From an uncultured Collinsella sp. (GTDB taxonomy: Bacteria; Actinomycetota; Coriobacteriia; Coriobacteriales; Coriobacteriaceae): DNA of 64,000 nt. Positions within the stretch are counted from its first letter, which is position 1. The number at the start of each line of letters is the position of its first letter. A program made the position numbers and the translations under genes. This document shows positions 8,363 to 16,520 of the stretch, one piece after another. The notes beneath the pieces are model-generated. The model was not told the origin of the DNA, did not search any database, and worked only from the letters and a program-made list of their open reading frames with translations. The DNA is taken from positions 30,857 to 94,856 of the forward strand of contig CAKUBM010000006.1 in NCBI GenBank assembly GCA_934643145.1, read 5' to 3'.

Positions 8363-9343
8363 ATGAGCGATTTCCTAAACCGTATGAAGTCTGCCGCCAA
8401 GGCCGACCTTAAGACCATCGTCCTGCCCGAGGGCGAGGATCCGCGCACCATCGTCGCGGCCAACAAGATCATCGAGGAAGGCCTGGCCAACATCGTCATC
8501 CTGGGCGATCCCAACGAGATCAACGTTCCCGGCGCCACCGTCATCGACCCGCGCAATGCCGAGAAGCACGAGGAGTACGCACAGAAGTTTGCCGAGCTCC
8601 GCGCCAAGAAGGGCGTTACCATCGAGCAGGCTCGCGCCCAGGTGATGGACGCCACCTACTTTGGCACCATGATGGTCAAGATGGGCGACGCCGACGGCCT
8701 GGTCTCCGGCGCCTGCCACTCCACCGCCGACACCCTGCGCCCCGCGCTTCAGATCCTCAAGACCGCCCCGGGCACCAAGCTGGTCTCGGCCTTCTTCGTG
8801 ATGTGCACCGACACCCCGCAGTTCGGCACGGACGGCACGCTGATCTTCGCCGACTGCGGCCTCAACATCAACCCGTCCTCCGACGAGCTCTCCGAGATCG
8901 CCATCGCCTCCGCTCACTCCTGGTCCACCTTCATGGGCAACGTTGAGCCGCACGTGGCCATGCTCTCCTACTCCACCATGGGCTCCGCCGGCGGCGAGGT
9001 CGCCAAGAAGGTCCAGGAGGCCGTGAAGTTCTGCAAGGAGAAGGCTCCCGAGCTCGCCATCGATGGCGACCTGCAGCTCGACGCCGCTATCGTCCCCACC
9101 GTCGCCCAGCTCAAGGCTCCCGGCTCCTCTGTCGCCGGCAAGGCCAACGTGCTCGTGTTCCCCGACCTCGAGGCCGGCAACATCGGCTACAAGCTGGTCC
9201 AGCGCTTCGCCGGCGCCGATGCCTACGGCCCCATCCTGCAGGGCATCGCCAAGCCGGTCAACGACCTGTCGCGCGGCTGCTCTGCCGACGACATCGTGGG
9301 TGTCGTGGCCATCACCGCCGTCCAGGCTCAGATGGCTGAGTAA
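8363..9343 (+). CDS. pta: Phosphate acetyltransferase
   Basis: Converts acetyl-CoA and phosphate to acetyl phosphate, the first step of acetate formation. The 326-residue protein is the short, single-domain PTA type. Conserved segments seen are VLPEGEDPRT, LVSGACHSTADTLRP, the GTDGTLIFADCGLN block, MLSYSTMGSAGG and the C-terminal ANVLVFPDLEAGNIGYK. The start follows AAGGAG. It converges with the acetate kinase genes rather than sharing an operon with them, although the enzymes act in sequence. Confidence 0.96.
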   Translation: MSDFLNRMKSAAKADLKTIVLPEGEDPRTIVAANKIIEEGLANIVILGDPNEINVPGATVIDPRNAEKHEEYAQKFAELRAKKGVTIEQARAQVMDATYFGTMMVKMGDADGLVSGACHSTADTLRPALQILKTAPGTKLVSAFFVMCTDTPQFGTDGTLIFADCGLNINPSSDELSEIAIASAHSWSTFMGNVEPHVAMLSYSTMGSAGGEVAKKVQEAVKFCKEKAPELAIDGDLQLDAAIVPTVAQLKAPGSSVAGKANVLVFPDLEAGNIGYKLVQRFAGADAYGPILQGIAKPVNDLSRGCSADDIVGVVAITAVQAQMAE

Positions 9344-9358
9344 CGTACATATCCCCTC

Positions 9359-9483
9359 GGGACCCTACAGGGTAAAGCTCTGAAAACGTCCTCAGGCATG
9401 CGAGAAGCCCCGCTGCGCACTACGTGCGGCGGGGCTTCTCGCGCCTTGCGGATTGTTTTCAGAGCTTTACCCTGTAGGGTCCC
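9359..9483. repeat. Long palindrome 3, 29-bp perfect arms
   Basis: Arms 9359-9387 and 9455-9483 are exact reverse complements. An inner 14-bp perfect stem (9400-9413 with 9429-9442) follows the GCGAGAAGCCCCGC motif. It has the same two-storey design and arm length as palindrome 1 but different sequence, and lies just after pta in a convergent gap. Confidence 0.9.
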
Positions 9484-9645
9484 TGCCGCTACGTGATGCT
9501 CAGGGAATCTGGGATGGACGGCGGCTTGGCTACGAGCTGGGGCTGCTAATCTGGATGGTTGGGTGCCGTCGCTGGGAGCGCAGGCGTTACTGGTGATGGT
9601 CACTTTGGGACCGAAATGTTGGCTGAGCTCGACGTCCGTCCAACC

Positions 9646-9820
9646 GGAAAGCGCGTCCCGGTTTGGAGGTGGATTATGGGATGCGATTTCCGCTTGGGGC
9701 CTGTTTGGGAAAGTGCGGGACGGAATTTTGCTTTATTGTGGGTCGTAGTTTCCGTAACGTACCTCAGCTGGAAAGCGTGTCCCGGAATTCGTGCTCTAAA
9801 TGGGATGGAGTTCCCGTCGT
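9646..9820. repeat. Three degenerate tandem copies of a 62-bp unit
   Basis: Copies begin with GGAAAG at 9646, 9708 and 9770, exactly 62 bp apart; the third is partial. Each holds GGAAAGYGYG, then a CCCGG or GGACGG element, an AT-rich middle, TGGGAT or TGGGTC, and TTTCC or TTCCC, so each can fold on itself. No gene is supported here. The remainder of the 9484-9834 gap shows nothing else I can name. Confidence 0.75.
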
Positions 9821-9834
9821 CTGCCTGTCACCAA

Positions 9835-9869
9835 AAAGGCCTCCCGAGCTGTTGCTCAGGAGGCCTTTC
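9835..9869. terminator. Bidirectional terminator, end of ackA copy 1
   Basis: Stem AAAGGCCTCC with GGAGGCCTTT extended by CGAGC/GCTC-type pairing around a TGTT loop. A or T runs on both sides allow termination in both directions. Confidence 0.85.
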
Positions 9870-9889
9870 TTCAATCGCAAGCGAACGCG

Positions 9890-11068
9890 TTAGTTGTTTC
9901 CGGTCAGACGCTCGACGTCGTGGGCGATCATGTATTCCTCGTCGGTGGGGATGACCATGACCGTGACGGAAGAGCCGGCGGCGCTGATGACCTGCGGGCC
10001 GTTACCCACGGCCTCGCGGTTCTTGTTGTTGTCGATGCGCACGCCCAGCCACTCAAAGCAGTCGCAGAAGGCCTTGCGGATCGACCAGTCGTTCTCGCCG
10101 ATGCCGGCGGTAAAGGTGATGGTGTCCACGCCCGCCATGGAAGCGATCATGGAGCCGGCCTGCTGCATGGCCTTGTAGGCGAACATATCGAAGGCGAGCA
10201 GGCAGCGCTCGTCGCCCTCGGAGGCGCGCGTACGGATGTCACGGGCGTCGTTGGAGATGCCCGAGATGGCAAGCAGACCAGACTGCTTGTTCATCATGTC
10301 ATCGACTTCCTGGTAGCTGTAGCCGCCCTCGCGCTGCAGGTAGCACACGGTAGCCGGGTCAATGGAACCACAACGGGTGCCCATCATCAGGCCGTCGAGC
10401 GGCGTGAGGCCCATCGTGGTATCGCGGCATACACCGTCCTCAATGGCGGCGAGCGAAGCGCCGTTGCCCAGATGACACGAAAGCAGACGGTGGCAGCGCG
10501 TGCCCAAAATCTCCTTGGCCATCATCCACTCGTAGCGGTGGCTCGTGCCGTGGGCGCCGTACTTGCGCACGTGATACTTATCGCACACGTCCTTGGGCAG
10601 CGCGTAGGTGTAGGCGACCTCGGGCATGGTCATGTGGAACGACGTATCGAAGACGGCCACGTTGGGCAGCTCCGGATATTTCTCGCGGCAATACTCAATT
10701 GCTGCGGCCTCACCGTAATTGTGCAGCGGGGCGAGCGGGGCCACCTCAAGGATCTTAGCCATGACCTCATCGTCGACGACCGCGGAATCATCGAAGTGCC
10801 AGCCACCCTGAACGATACGGTGGCCGATGCCATCGATCGTAAAGTCGGTCTTCTCGAGCTCCTCGAGCACGCGCGCAATGGCGCAGCGATGATCGGGAAA
10901 AGGAATCTCCTCGGTCTGCTTGGCACCACCGTTCTCGGAGTGGCCAAAGATGCCCATCTCCGAGCCGATACGCTCGCAGTTGCCCTTGGCGAAAACCTCG
11001 CGGGTATCGGTATCCAAAAGCTGATATTTAAGGCTCGAGCTGCCGGCGTTGACAACAAGTACGTTCAT
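9890..11068 (-). CDS. ackA: Acetate kinase, canonical copy
   Basis: Makes ATP and acetate from acetyl phosphate. The 392-residue protein has NAGSSSLKYQ, GHRIVQGG (residues 82-89), APLHN, the catalytic HGTSH (His173, His177), the PHOSPHATE2 motif CHLGNGAS with Asn202, GTRCGSIDP, FTAGIGEN and PTDEE. The only obvious departure from most acetate kinases is Gln87 where GHRVVHGG is usual. It lies 164 bp downstream of a second acetate kinase on the same strand. Start follows AAGGAG. Confidence 0.95.
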   Translation of the reverse strand: MNVLVVNAGSSSLKYQLLDTDTREVFAKGNCERIGSEMGIFGHSENGGAKQTEEIPFPDHRCAIARVLEELEKTDFTIDGIGHRIVQGGWHFDDSAVVDDEVMAKILEVAPLAPLHNYGEAAAIEYCREKYPELPNVAVFDTSFHMTMPEVAYTYALPKDVCDKYHVRKYGAHGTSHRYEWMMAKEILGTRCHRLLSCHLGNGASLAAIEDGVCRDTTMGLTPLDGLMMGTRCGSIDPATVCYLQREGGYSYQEVDDMMNKQSGLLAISGISNDARDIRTRASEGDERCLLAFDMFAYKAMQQAGSMIASMAGVDTITFTAGIGENDWSIRKAFCDCFEWLGVRIDNNKNREAVGNGPQVISAAGSSVTVMVIPTDEEYMIAHDVERLTGNN

Positions 11069-11185
11069 GAGACTCCTTCGTGATTACAGTACGGTCGGCA
11101 AACCTATAAGGCGGCCGTACCCTTAATAAGAAGTTATCAGAATCCAATAAATAACTATTAAACTCTTCGCCCAAAGAGCGTAAAA

Positions 11186-11218
11186 GGGGGCTGAACGGCA
11201 CAAGGCCATCCAGTCCCC
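11186..11218 (-). terminator. Hairpin between the two acetate kinase genes
   Basis: An 8-bp stem (GGGGGCTG with CAGTCCCC, one G-T pair), followed on the minus strand by TTTT, lies just after the upstream kinase. It probably limits read-through into the second copy. Confidence 0.6.
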
Positions 11219-11232
11219 TCCTCTTGCATCAA

Positions 11233-12411
11233 TTACTTACTGCTGACGATGCGCTCGACGTCGGAAGCGATCATAAACTCCTCGTCCGTGGGGATGACGA
11301 AGATCTTGACCTTGGAATCCTTGGCGGACAGGCACCAAGCGCCGTCGCCACGCAGGGCGTTGCGGGCGTGATCCATCTTGACGCCCATAAAGGCCAGACG
11401 GTCGGCCACGCCGGCGCGAACAGCCGGAGCGTGCTCGCCGATGCCGGCGGTGAAGACGAGCGTGTCCATGCCGCACATGGAGGTTGCCATCTCGGCGGCC
11501 TTGGCGGCAATCTTGTAGACAAACATATCGAAGGCGAGCTGAGCCTCGGGATCGCCAGCAGCGGCGAGCTCCTCGACGTTGCGGCAGTCGTTGGTCTTGC
11601 CGCCGGTCACAGCCATGAGGCCGGACTTCTTGTTCATCATCTCGTCAACCTCGTCGAAGGTGTAGCCACCCTCGCGCTGCAGGTAGCACACGGTAGCCGG
11701 GTCGATGGAACCGCAGCGGGTGCCCATCATGACGCCGTCGAGCGGGGTAAGGCCCATGGTGGTGTCCATGCACTTGCCGTCCTCGATAGCGCACAGGGAA
11801 GCGCCGGAGCCGATGTGGCACACGACGACCTTGCGGGCCTCGCCGTTGGTCATCTCGGCAACCTTCTTGGAGATGTAGCGGTAGCTGGTGCCGTGGGCGC
11901 CGTACTTACGGATGTGCAGTTTGTCGCAGACGTCCTTGGGCAGGGCGTAGGTCTTGGCGACCTCGGGCATGTTGAAGTGGAAAGCGGTGTCGTAGACCGT
12001 GACGTTGGGCAGGTCGGGATACTGCTCCAGGCAGAACTCGATAACGTTGGCCTCGGGGTTGTTGTGCAGCGGGGCGAGTGGGGCGACCTCGCGGATCTTG
12101 GCAAGAACGTCCTCGTCGACGAGGGAGGAATCGCCAAAGTACCAACCGCCCTGAACGATGCGGTGGCCGATGCCCTCGATCTTGACGCCGTTGGCCTCGA
12201 GGTCCTTCAGGACGACCTCGATGGCGACCTTGTGGTCGGGGAACTCGATGTTCTCGGTCACCTTCTTGGAGCCGTTGGCAGCGTGGGTGAAGGTACCGCC
12301 GGTAAAGCAGACGCGCTCGCAGGAGCCCTTTGCGGACACCTTATGGGACTTGGTATCGATGACCTGATACTTAAGGGTCGAAGATCCTGCGTTGACGACC
12401 AGAACGTTCAT
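11233..12411 (-). CDS. Acetate kinase paralogue with altered active-site motifs
   Basis: Same length (392 residues) and colinear with the neighbouring acetate kinase, but with changes at positions conserved in the family: HGTSH is HGTSY (Tyr177), CHLGNG is CHIGSG (Ser202 for Asn), and SGLSNDFRD-type is GGKTNDCRN. His173, Arg84, GTRCGSIDP, FTAGIGE and PTDEE are kept. It also carries Gln87 like its partner. It may be a less active, differently specific (for example propionate or butyrate) or regulatory kinase; which one cannot be decided here. It is the promoter-proximal copy. Start follows GGGAG. Confidence 0.85.
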   Translation of the reverse strand: MNVLVVNAGSSTLKYQVIDTKSHKVSAKGSCERVCFTGGTFTHAANGSKKVTENIEFPDHKVAIEVVLKDLEANGVKIEGIGHRIVQGGWYFGDSSLVDEDVLAKIREVAPLAPLHNNPEANVIEFCLEQYPDLPNVTVYDTAFHFNMPEVAKTYALPKDVCDKLHIRKYGAHGTSYRYISKKVAEMTNGEARKVVVCHIGSGASLCAIEDGKCMDTTMGLTPLDGVMMGTRCGSIDPATVCYLQREGGYTFDEVDEMMNKKSGLMAVTGGKTNDCRNVEELAAAGDPEAQLAFDMFVYKIAAKAAEMATSMCGMDTLVFTAGIGEHAPAVRAGVADRLAFMGVKMDHARNALRGDGAWCLSAKDSKVKIFVIPTDEEFMIASDVERIVSSK

Positions 12412-12464
12412 GTGTCTCCCTACTAACAGGCGGTGTGGCGCCGCCAGGTTACATACGCTTCAAT

Positions 12465-12498
12465 AATAAACCCAAACGCCCTCGCGCTCGGGTTTATT
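12465..12498 (-). terminator. Terminator after MFS gene
   Basis: Stem AATAAACCC (12465-12473) with GGGTTTATT (12490-12498) downstream of the leftward MFS gene. It also sits just upstream of the promoter region of the acetate kinase pair. Confidence 0.7.
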
Positions 12499-12531
12499 GC
12501 GTTGATATATAAGTTATCGATGCCTGGTCGC

Positions 12532-13692
12532 TCATGACCTTTGACTTGTAAGGCGAAATAGCGCGGGGACATACGCCAGAGAAGAAATCCCAAGCGCAAC
12601 AAGCAGCACAACCCGAATACCCACAACGCTACTCAACACAGCGTTGAGCAGATAGAAAAGAACGGCACCCACCGCCACCATCTGGCTTTGAACCGAAATC
12701 AGTGAACAGCGCATCGAAGAATCGGCTGCTTTTTGAAAAATTGAGTATTTAATTGGAGCAAATAACGAGTACGCAACCGTCTGCAGCACATAGAACACGG
12801 GCAGCAAATTAGCCGGAGTAAGGGGAATCAAAAACAAAGCTGTCAGGAAAAGACGCACGATGCCGCAAATACGCGCAAAGCGGCCCTTGTCGACATGAGC
12901 AATCGCACAGGGCACAATAAACCCTATGGAGGCGGAGACAAAGAGCTGGACCGCAATGGTCACACCCGAAGCGACGGCATTCATTCCGCGACCCGCAAGC
13001 AGCAGTGAGAAAAAGTCTTCAAGAGCGACGAAAGCAAATGCCTGGGAACAATCCATGATGAACGCCGAGCGAAGAATGCTATTACCCGCAATAGCGGCCC
13101 TGATCATCTTCGGGTTAATTCTACGCCCGGGTATTGCAGCAGCGCCCCCGCTTCGCCCCTCAGGAATACAGGCAACAGCAACCAACGTCAACGCCATTGC
13201 AACGATATCGATCGAAAGACCGATGAGATACGCGCTGGCAGACGAGATGAAGCCGCCCACACAAGCGGAAAGGGCATATGCCGCATAGAAGACAAAACGC
13301 TCAACTACATTTAGTTCCACGAGCTGGTCCCGAGAGACGCTGTCGATGTAAATCGCTTCAATGGACCCGCTCACGCATGCAACGGCAAAACCTTTGAGAG
13401 CAAACGCGCCGATTAAAAGCAGAGGAGATCGGACGAGAAGCAAGGCGGCGTAGTACCCAAGCATTCCCATGATGCCAACGAGGCCGCTCGCCTTTCGTCC
13501 AAACCTGTCTGCAATATAGCCAGTAGGAACCTCAAGAATGAACTTGCTCACTTGGTATGCAATCATCATGCCAGAAATCGCAACCATCGAGAATCCGACG
13601 AACTCAAGGTAAACCGTCAGAAAATACAAAATGGTGCTGAAGTTCGACAGGAAAACAAACGCCATATACAGCCAAACTGTATGGTTTTTCAT
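12532..13692 (-). CDS. MFS transporter, drug/solute exporter type
   Basis: About 386 residues with roughly 12 hydrophobic segments. The loop between helices 2 and 3 reads GYIADRFGRKASG, the MFS signature, and VPTG precedes it. Substrate is unknown; this pattern is common in multidrug and sugar exporters. ATG 13692 is preferred because GGAGGAG lies directly before it, although the spacing is short; the alternative at 13737 has no ribosome site. It follows a LysR gene on the same strand by 112 bp, a probable regulator. Base composition is lower in GC than the flanking core genes. Confidence 0.8.
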   Translation of the reverse strand: MKNHTVWLYMAFVFLSNFSTILYFLTVYLEFVGFSMVAISGMMIAYQVSKFILEVPTGYIADRFGRKASGLVGIMGMLGYYAALLLVRSPLLLIGAFALKGFAVACVSGSIEAIYIDSVSRDQLVELNVVERFVFYAAYALSACVGGFISSASAYLIGLSIDIVAMALTLVAVACIPEGRSGGAAAIPGRRINPKMIRAAIAGNSILRSAFIMDCSQAFAFVALEDFFSLLLAGRGMNAVASGVTIAVQLFVSASIGFIVPCAIAHVDKGRFARICGIVRLFLTALFLIPLTPANLLPVFYVLQTVAYSLFAPIKYSIFQKAADSSMRCSLISVQSQMVAVGAVLFYLLNAVLSSVVGIRVVLLVALGISSLAYVPALFRLTSQRS

Positions 13693-13804
13693 ACTCCTCC
13701 AAAGACCGATTATCCGAACCGGGGTCTCGAAAAGCATGAAGGCAATGCCGTCAGCTATGCGTTACAAAGCGTCAATATCCATTTGACGGAACGAAGCAGT
13801 AGTC

Positions 13805-14695
13805 TCAAGAAGCGAGATGGCGCAATAGGTGAAGAAATACCGTCTGATGCCGATCTGTCCAGGCATTTTGCCGGTAGCAAAAGTAGATAGGCAGAGTTAC
13901 GTCACGCGATCCTTCAATGGAACACTCGCTCACTTCTGATCCATCCGATGCGAGAGAAGAGCCTGCCAAGCTCAGTATCAATCCCCCCGCTTGAAGAAAC
14001 TCAACCTGAGCCCTGCTTCCGTATTCAACATCACGGAAGCGGAAATTAACGAGCTGAGCTTCGGGGCATTGGTTGATTGCACTGAGACAGGGCGACAAAT
14101 TAATTGGAACAGCGAGCCTGCCGCCCAGTAGCTCACGAATGGTCATAGCGTCCACAGATTGATGGCCCGCCGGGCACGAAAGAACCTTGAGCTCCTTTTC
14201 ACCCAAGTATTTCGAAGAAAGGGCGCTGTCCCGTGGTTCTTCAAATGAGATGGCTGCATCCGAAATACCAAGCATGAGCGACTCAAAACATGTTGCAGTT
14301 GGCTGATGCCACACATCGAGGTGGATCTGAGGATGCAAGCGCTCAAACGAGTCATACCAGTTTTCAACAAAAAGGCGCCCCCGTCCATGAAGGCAAGGGG
14401 CGTAAAGACGAAAGTGGCCGTCGGGCGAAACGCCATCGCCCCTCGATTGAGCGTACTTTTTGAGATCGTCGACTTGCGCTAGGATCACGCGTGCACGACG
14501 CGCAAATTCTCTGCCCGCCGGAGACAAAACAGCCTCCCCCGCCGATCGGTCGAGCAAAACAATCTGATACTCAGATTCCAACTTCTTAATTGCCGACGAA
14601 ACGGCCTGTGGACTCACATGGACGGCGCGAGCAGCCTTGCGCACGCCGCCATAGCTCGCTACCGCTTGAAGGTATTCGAGTTGAGAAAGCTGCAT
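13805..14695 (-). CDS. LysR family transcriptional regulator
   Basis: 296 residues. The N-terminal winged HTH is clear (MQLSQLEYLQAVASYGG, then ARAVHVSPQAVSSAIKKLE), followed by a linker helix and a substrate-binding-like effector domain. The effector domain is divergent and its ligand is unknown. It lies directly upstream of, and on the same strand as, an MFS exporter, which it probably controls. GC is lower than in neighbouring core genes, suggesting an accessory pair. Confidence 0.85.
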   Translation of the reverse strand: MQLSQLEYLQAVASYGGVRKAARAVHVSPQAVSSAIKKLESEYQIVLLDRSAGEAVLSPAGREFARRARVILAQVDDLKKYAQSRGDGVSPDGHFRLYAPCLHGRGRLFVENWYDSFERLHPQIHLDVWHQPTATCFESLMLGISDAAISFEEPRDSALSSKYLGEKELKVLSCPAGHQSVDAMTIRELLGGRLAVPINLSPCLSAINQCPEAQLVNFRFRDVEYGSRAQVEFLQAGGLILSLAGSSLASDGSEVSECSIEGSRDVTLPIYFCYRQNAWTDRHQTVFLHLLRHLAS

Positions 14696-14736
14696 AGATT
14701 ACTCCAAAGGCAGCCAAGGCGACGGACTGCGCGCCC

Positions 14737-15072
14737 TCAGATGAGGTTCTCGCCCAGGTTCTTGCCGCCGAGGACGTGCATGTGGAAGTGCATAACGGTC
14801 TGGCCGGCGTTGACGCCCTTGTTGGAGATGACGCGGAAACCGTCCTCCAGACCCTTGGCCTTGGCGACCTCCTGGATGGCGTGAGCCATGGCGCCCATGG
14901 TCTCGGCAGGCACGTTGTCGGCGATGTCGCTGTAGTGCTTCTTGGGGATCACGAGCGTATGGACCGGCGCCTGGGGGTTAAGGTCGTCGAACGCGATGAC
15001 CTGGTCGTCCTCATAGACAACGGTCGAGGGGATCTCGTGGTTAGCGATTTTGCAGAAGATGCAATCACACAT
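14737..15072 (-). CDS. HIT family nucleotide-binding protein
   Basis: HIT proteins hydrolyse nucleoside phosphoramidates and related nucleotides. The 111-residue protein starts MCDCIFCKI, with the Zn-type Cys pair, and ends with the histidine triad HFHMHVLGG (H-x-H-x-H). The start at 15072 follows AAAGGA; an upstream in-frame extension lacks support. A typical single-gene housekeeping HIT protein sitting between two accessory transporter loci. Confidence 0.92.
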   Translation of the reverse strand: MCDCIFCKIANHEIPSTVVYEDDQVIAFDDLNPQAPVHTLVIPKKHYSDIADNVPAETMGAMAHAIQEVAKAKGLEDGFRVISNKGVNAGQTVMHFHMHVLGGKNLGENLI

Positions 15073-15223
15073 AGCTGGTTCCTTTCTAGTGACAACGCAA
15101 AAAGTCATGTTGTTCAGTGAAACACCAAAACAGTTTAGCCCACTTCAAAGATCCCAATTGAGCGAAATCTATTCCTCGGCAATCGCAATGGCCAGAGGGT
15201 TTCATCCATCCATATGCTCTCAC

Positions 15224-16444
15224 CTATTTTGAGCGTTTGACCTCGGGAACGATCAACACCGGAAGGACGGATAGACCGTAAAGCAGAGTAATAAGCATCA
15301 TTTGTTTGTCGTAATCTGAACCGGAAATAGCCGCAATCCCAATAGGAAGCATATAAGAGCCCAAAAGGCTAACTTCGGCCATAATGCCGCCAGCGCTGCC
15401 AGCATAACGAGTGCCGATTTCAACAAATGAAACTGGCAGAGCTTGAACAACTGGACCCATCATGCTCGTAACGATGCCGCACACTGCAAGCAATACCCCC
15501 ATGGACTTTAAGCCCGAGGCAAACCACGCAACCGCAATTGAAATGGAACCAAGAAGCCCGACAATCACAAGATACGGTCGCGTAAGGCGGCATTTGCCGT
15601 AAAGAATCGGAGCAATCAAGCAACCGACAATCCCAGCAGCGGTTGTCAGCGCCGCCATTTCGCCGGCCGTCGAGGCATCGGTGCCTCGCACAAGCTCAAG
15701 AGCCTGAGGCAGCACACCAGAAAAGGCGGTCGTGGCAGCAAGTGAGAAAGCGGCGCAAATCGCGCAAAGCCAAACGTTGCGCGAGCGAAATGCAGTCAAA
15801 AGTGCTTGGTCGTGCTCAATGCCATCAGGAATAAGTGAGTCATTCTGCACGTTCCTACCAAATATGCCCCAGAAGATAGTCAGAACGGCCAACAACCCTT
15901 CTGCAGCTGTATAGCCCATTAGCACGGAAGGCATAAACGCCGATGACGCCTGGGCCGCCGCGATGCCAAAGCAAGTCGCCGCATAGTAAATGCCCATCGC
16001 AACATCCGTCTTATCTGCAAACCAAAGTCCAAGCGTCTTTGCATTATTGGCAGTCAATGCCGCCATCCCCACGCCGATGCAAAACATCGAGACAAGTTGA
16101 GCAGGATAGTTCGATAGGGTGAAAATTCTGATAGCGCCGCCGACTAAAGAAACACAGAACCCGCCAAGTATCACTACTTTGGGCCCAAGTCTATCTCCAA
16201 GTGATCCGAACGGGAGACTAAAGAAAACGGCCGCAAGCATTGGCGCCAGAAAGAGAGATGAGAATCCGACAGGGTCGATATTCATCTGAGGTATGATGAC
16301 CGTGGCATAGGCAGCGACCTGATACTGCATGAAGTTGCCCAAAAAACAGAGACCACACGTCAACAGCAATATTAACCAGCGGTAACCACTCGAAGCCCGC
16401 TTTTGCTCAACTTTGTGCGCAACTTCGCACGCTTCACCATCCAT
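15224..16444 (-). CDS. MFS transporter, distal member of esterase cluster
   Basis: 406 residues, about 12 membrane segments. It is clearly homologous to the adjacent upstream MFS protein: both share YRWLIL or YRWMIL near the N-terminus, GNFMQYQV or ANFMQYQV, LPFGSLGDRLG or IPAGSLADRYG, and RYAGSAGGI or KYAGSAGGI. Tandem duplication followed by divergence is likely. It ends the leftward carboxylesterase-MFS-MFS gene row. Substrate unknown; perhaps the ester or the acid handled by the esterase. Confidence 0.8.
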   Translation of the reverse strand: MDGEACEVAHKVEQKRASSGYRWLILLLTCGLCFLGNFMQYQVAAYATVIIPQMNIDPVGFSSLFLAPMLAAVFFSLPFGSLGDRLGPKVVILGGFCVSLVGGAIRIFTLSNYPAQLVSMFCIGVGMAALTANNAKTLGLWFADKTDVAMGIYYAATCFGIAAAQASSAFMPSVLMGYTAAEGLLAVLTIFWGIFGRNVQNDSLIPDGIEHDQALLTAFRSRNVWLCAICAAFSLAATTAFSGVLPQALELVRGTDASTAGEMAALTTAAGIVGCLIAPILYGKCRLTRPYLVIVGLLGSISIAVAWFASGLKSMGVLLAVCGIVTSMMGPVVQALPVSFVEIGTRYAGSAGGIMAEVSLLGSYMLPIGIAAISGSDYDKQMMLITLLYGLSVLPVLIVPEVKRSK

Positions 16445-16465
16445 TGCACCAACCTCACATTAAAA

Positions 16466-16503
16466 ATGGTCGCGACCCCCATATCAACTGGAGGTCGCGA
16501 CCA
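16466..16503 (-). terminator. Hairpin between the two MFS paralogues
   Basis: A perfect 11-bp stem (GGTCGCGACC core) followed on the minus strand by ATTTTTA. It lies after the first MFS gene and would reduce expression of the distal one. Confidence 0.7.
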
Positions 16504-16520
16504 GGCAAAACACCGATTAA

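Noticed and set aside
9559..9954. Overlapping plus-strand frames after pta
   Set aside because: They cross the 62-bp repeats and a terminator, have no ribosome site and no recognisable sequence.
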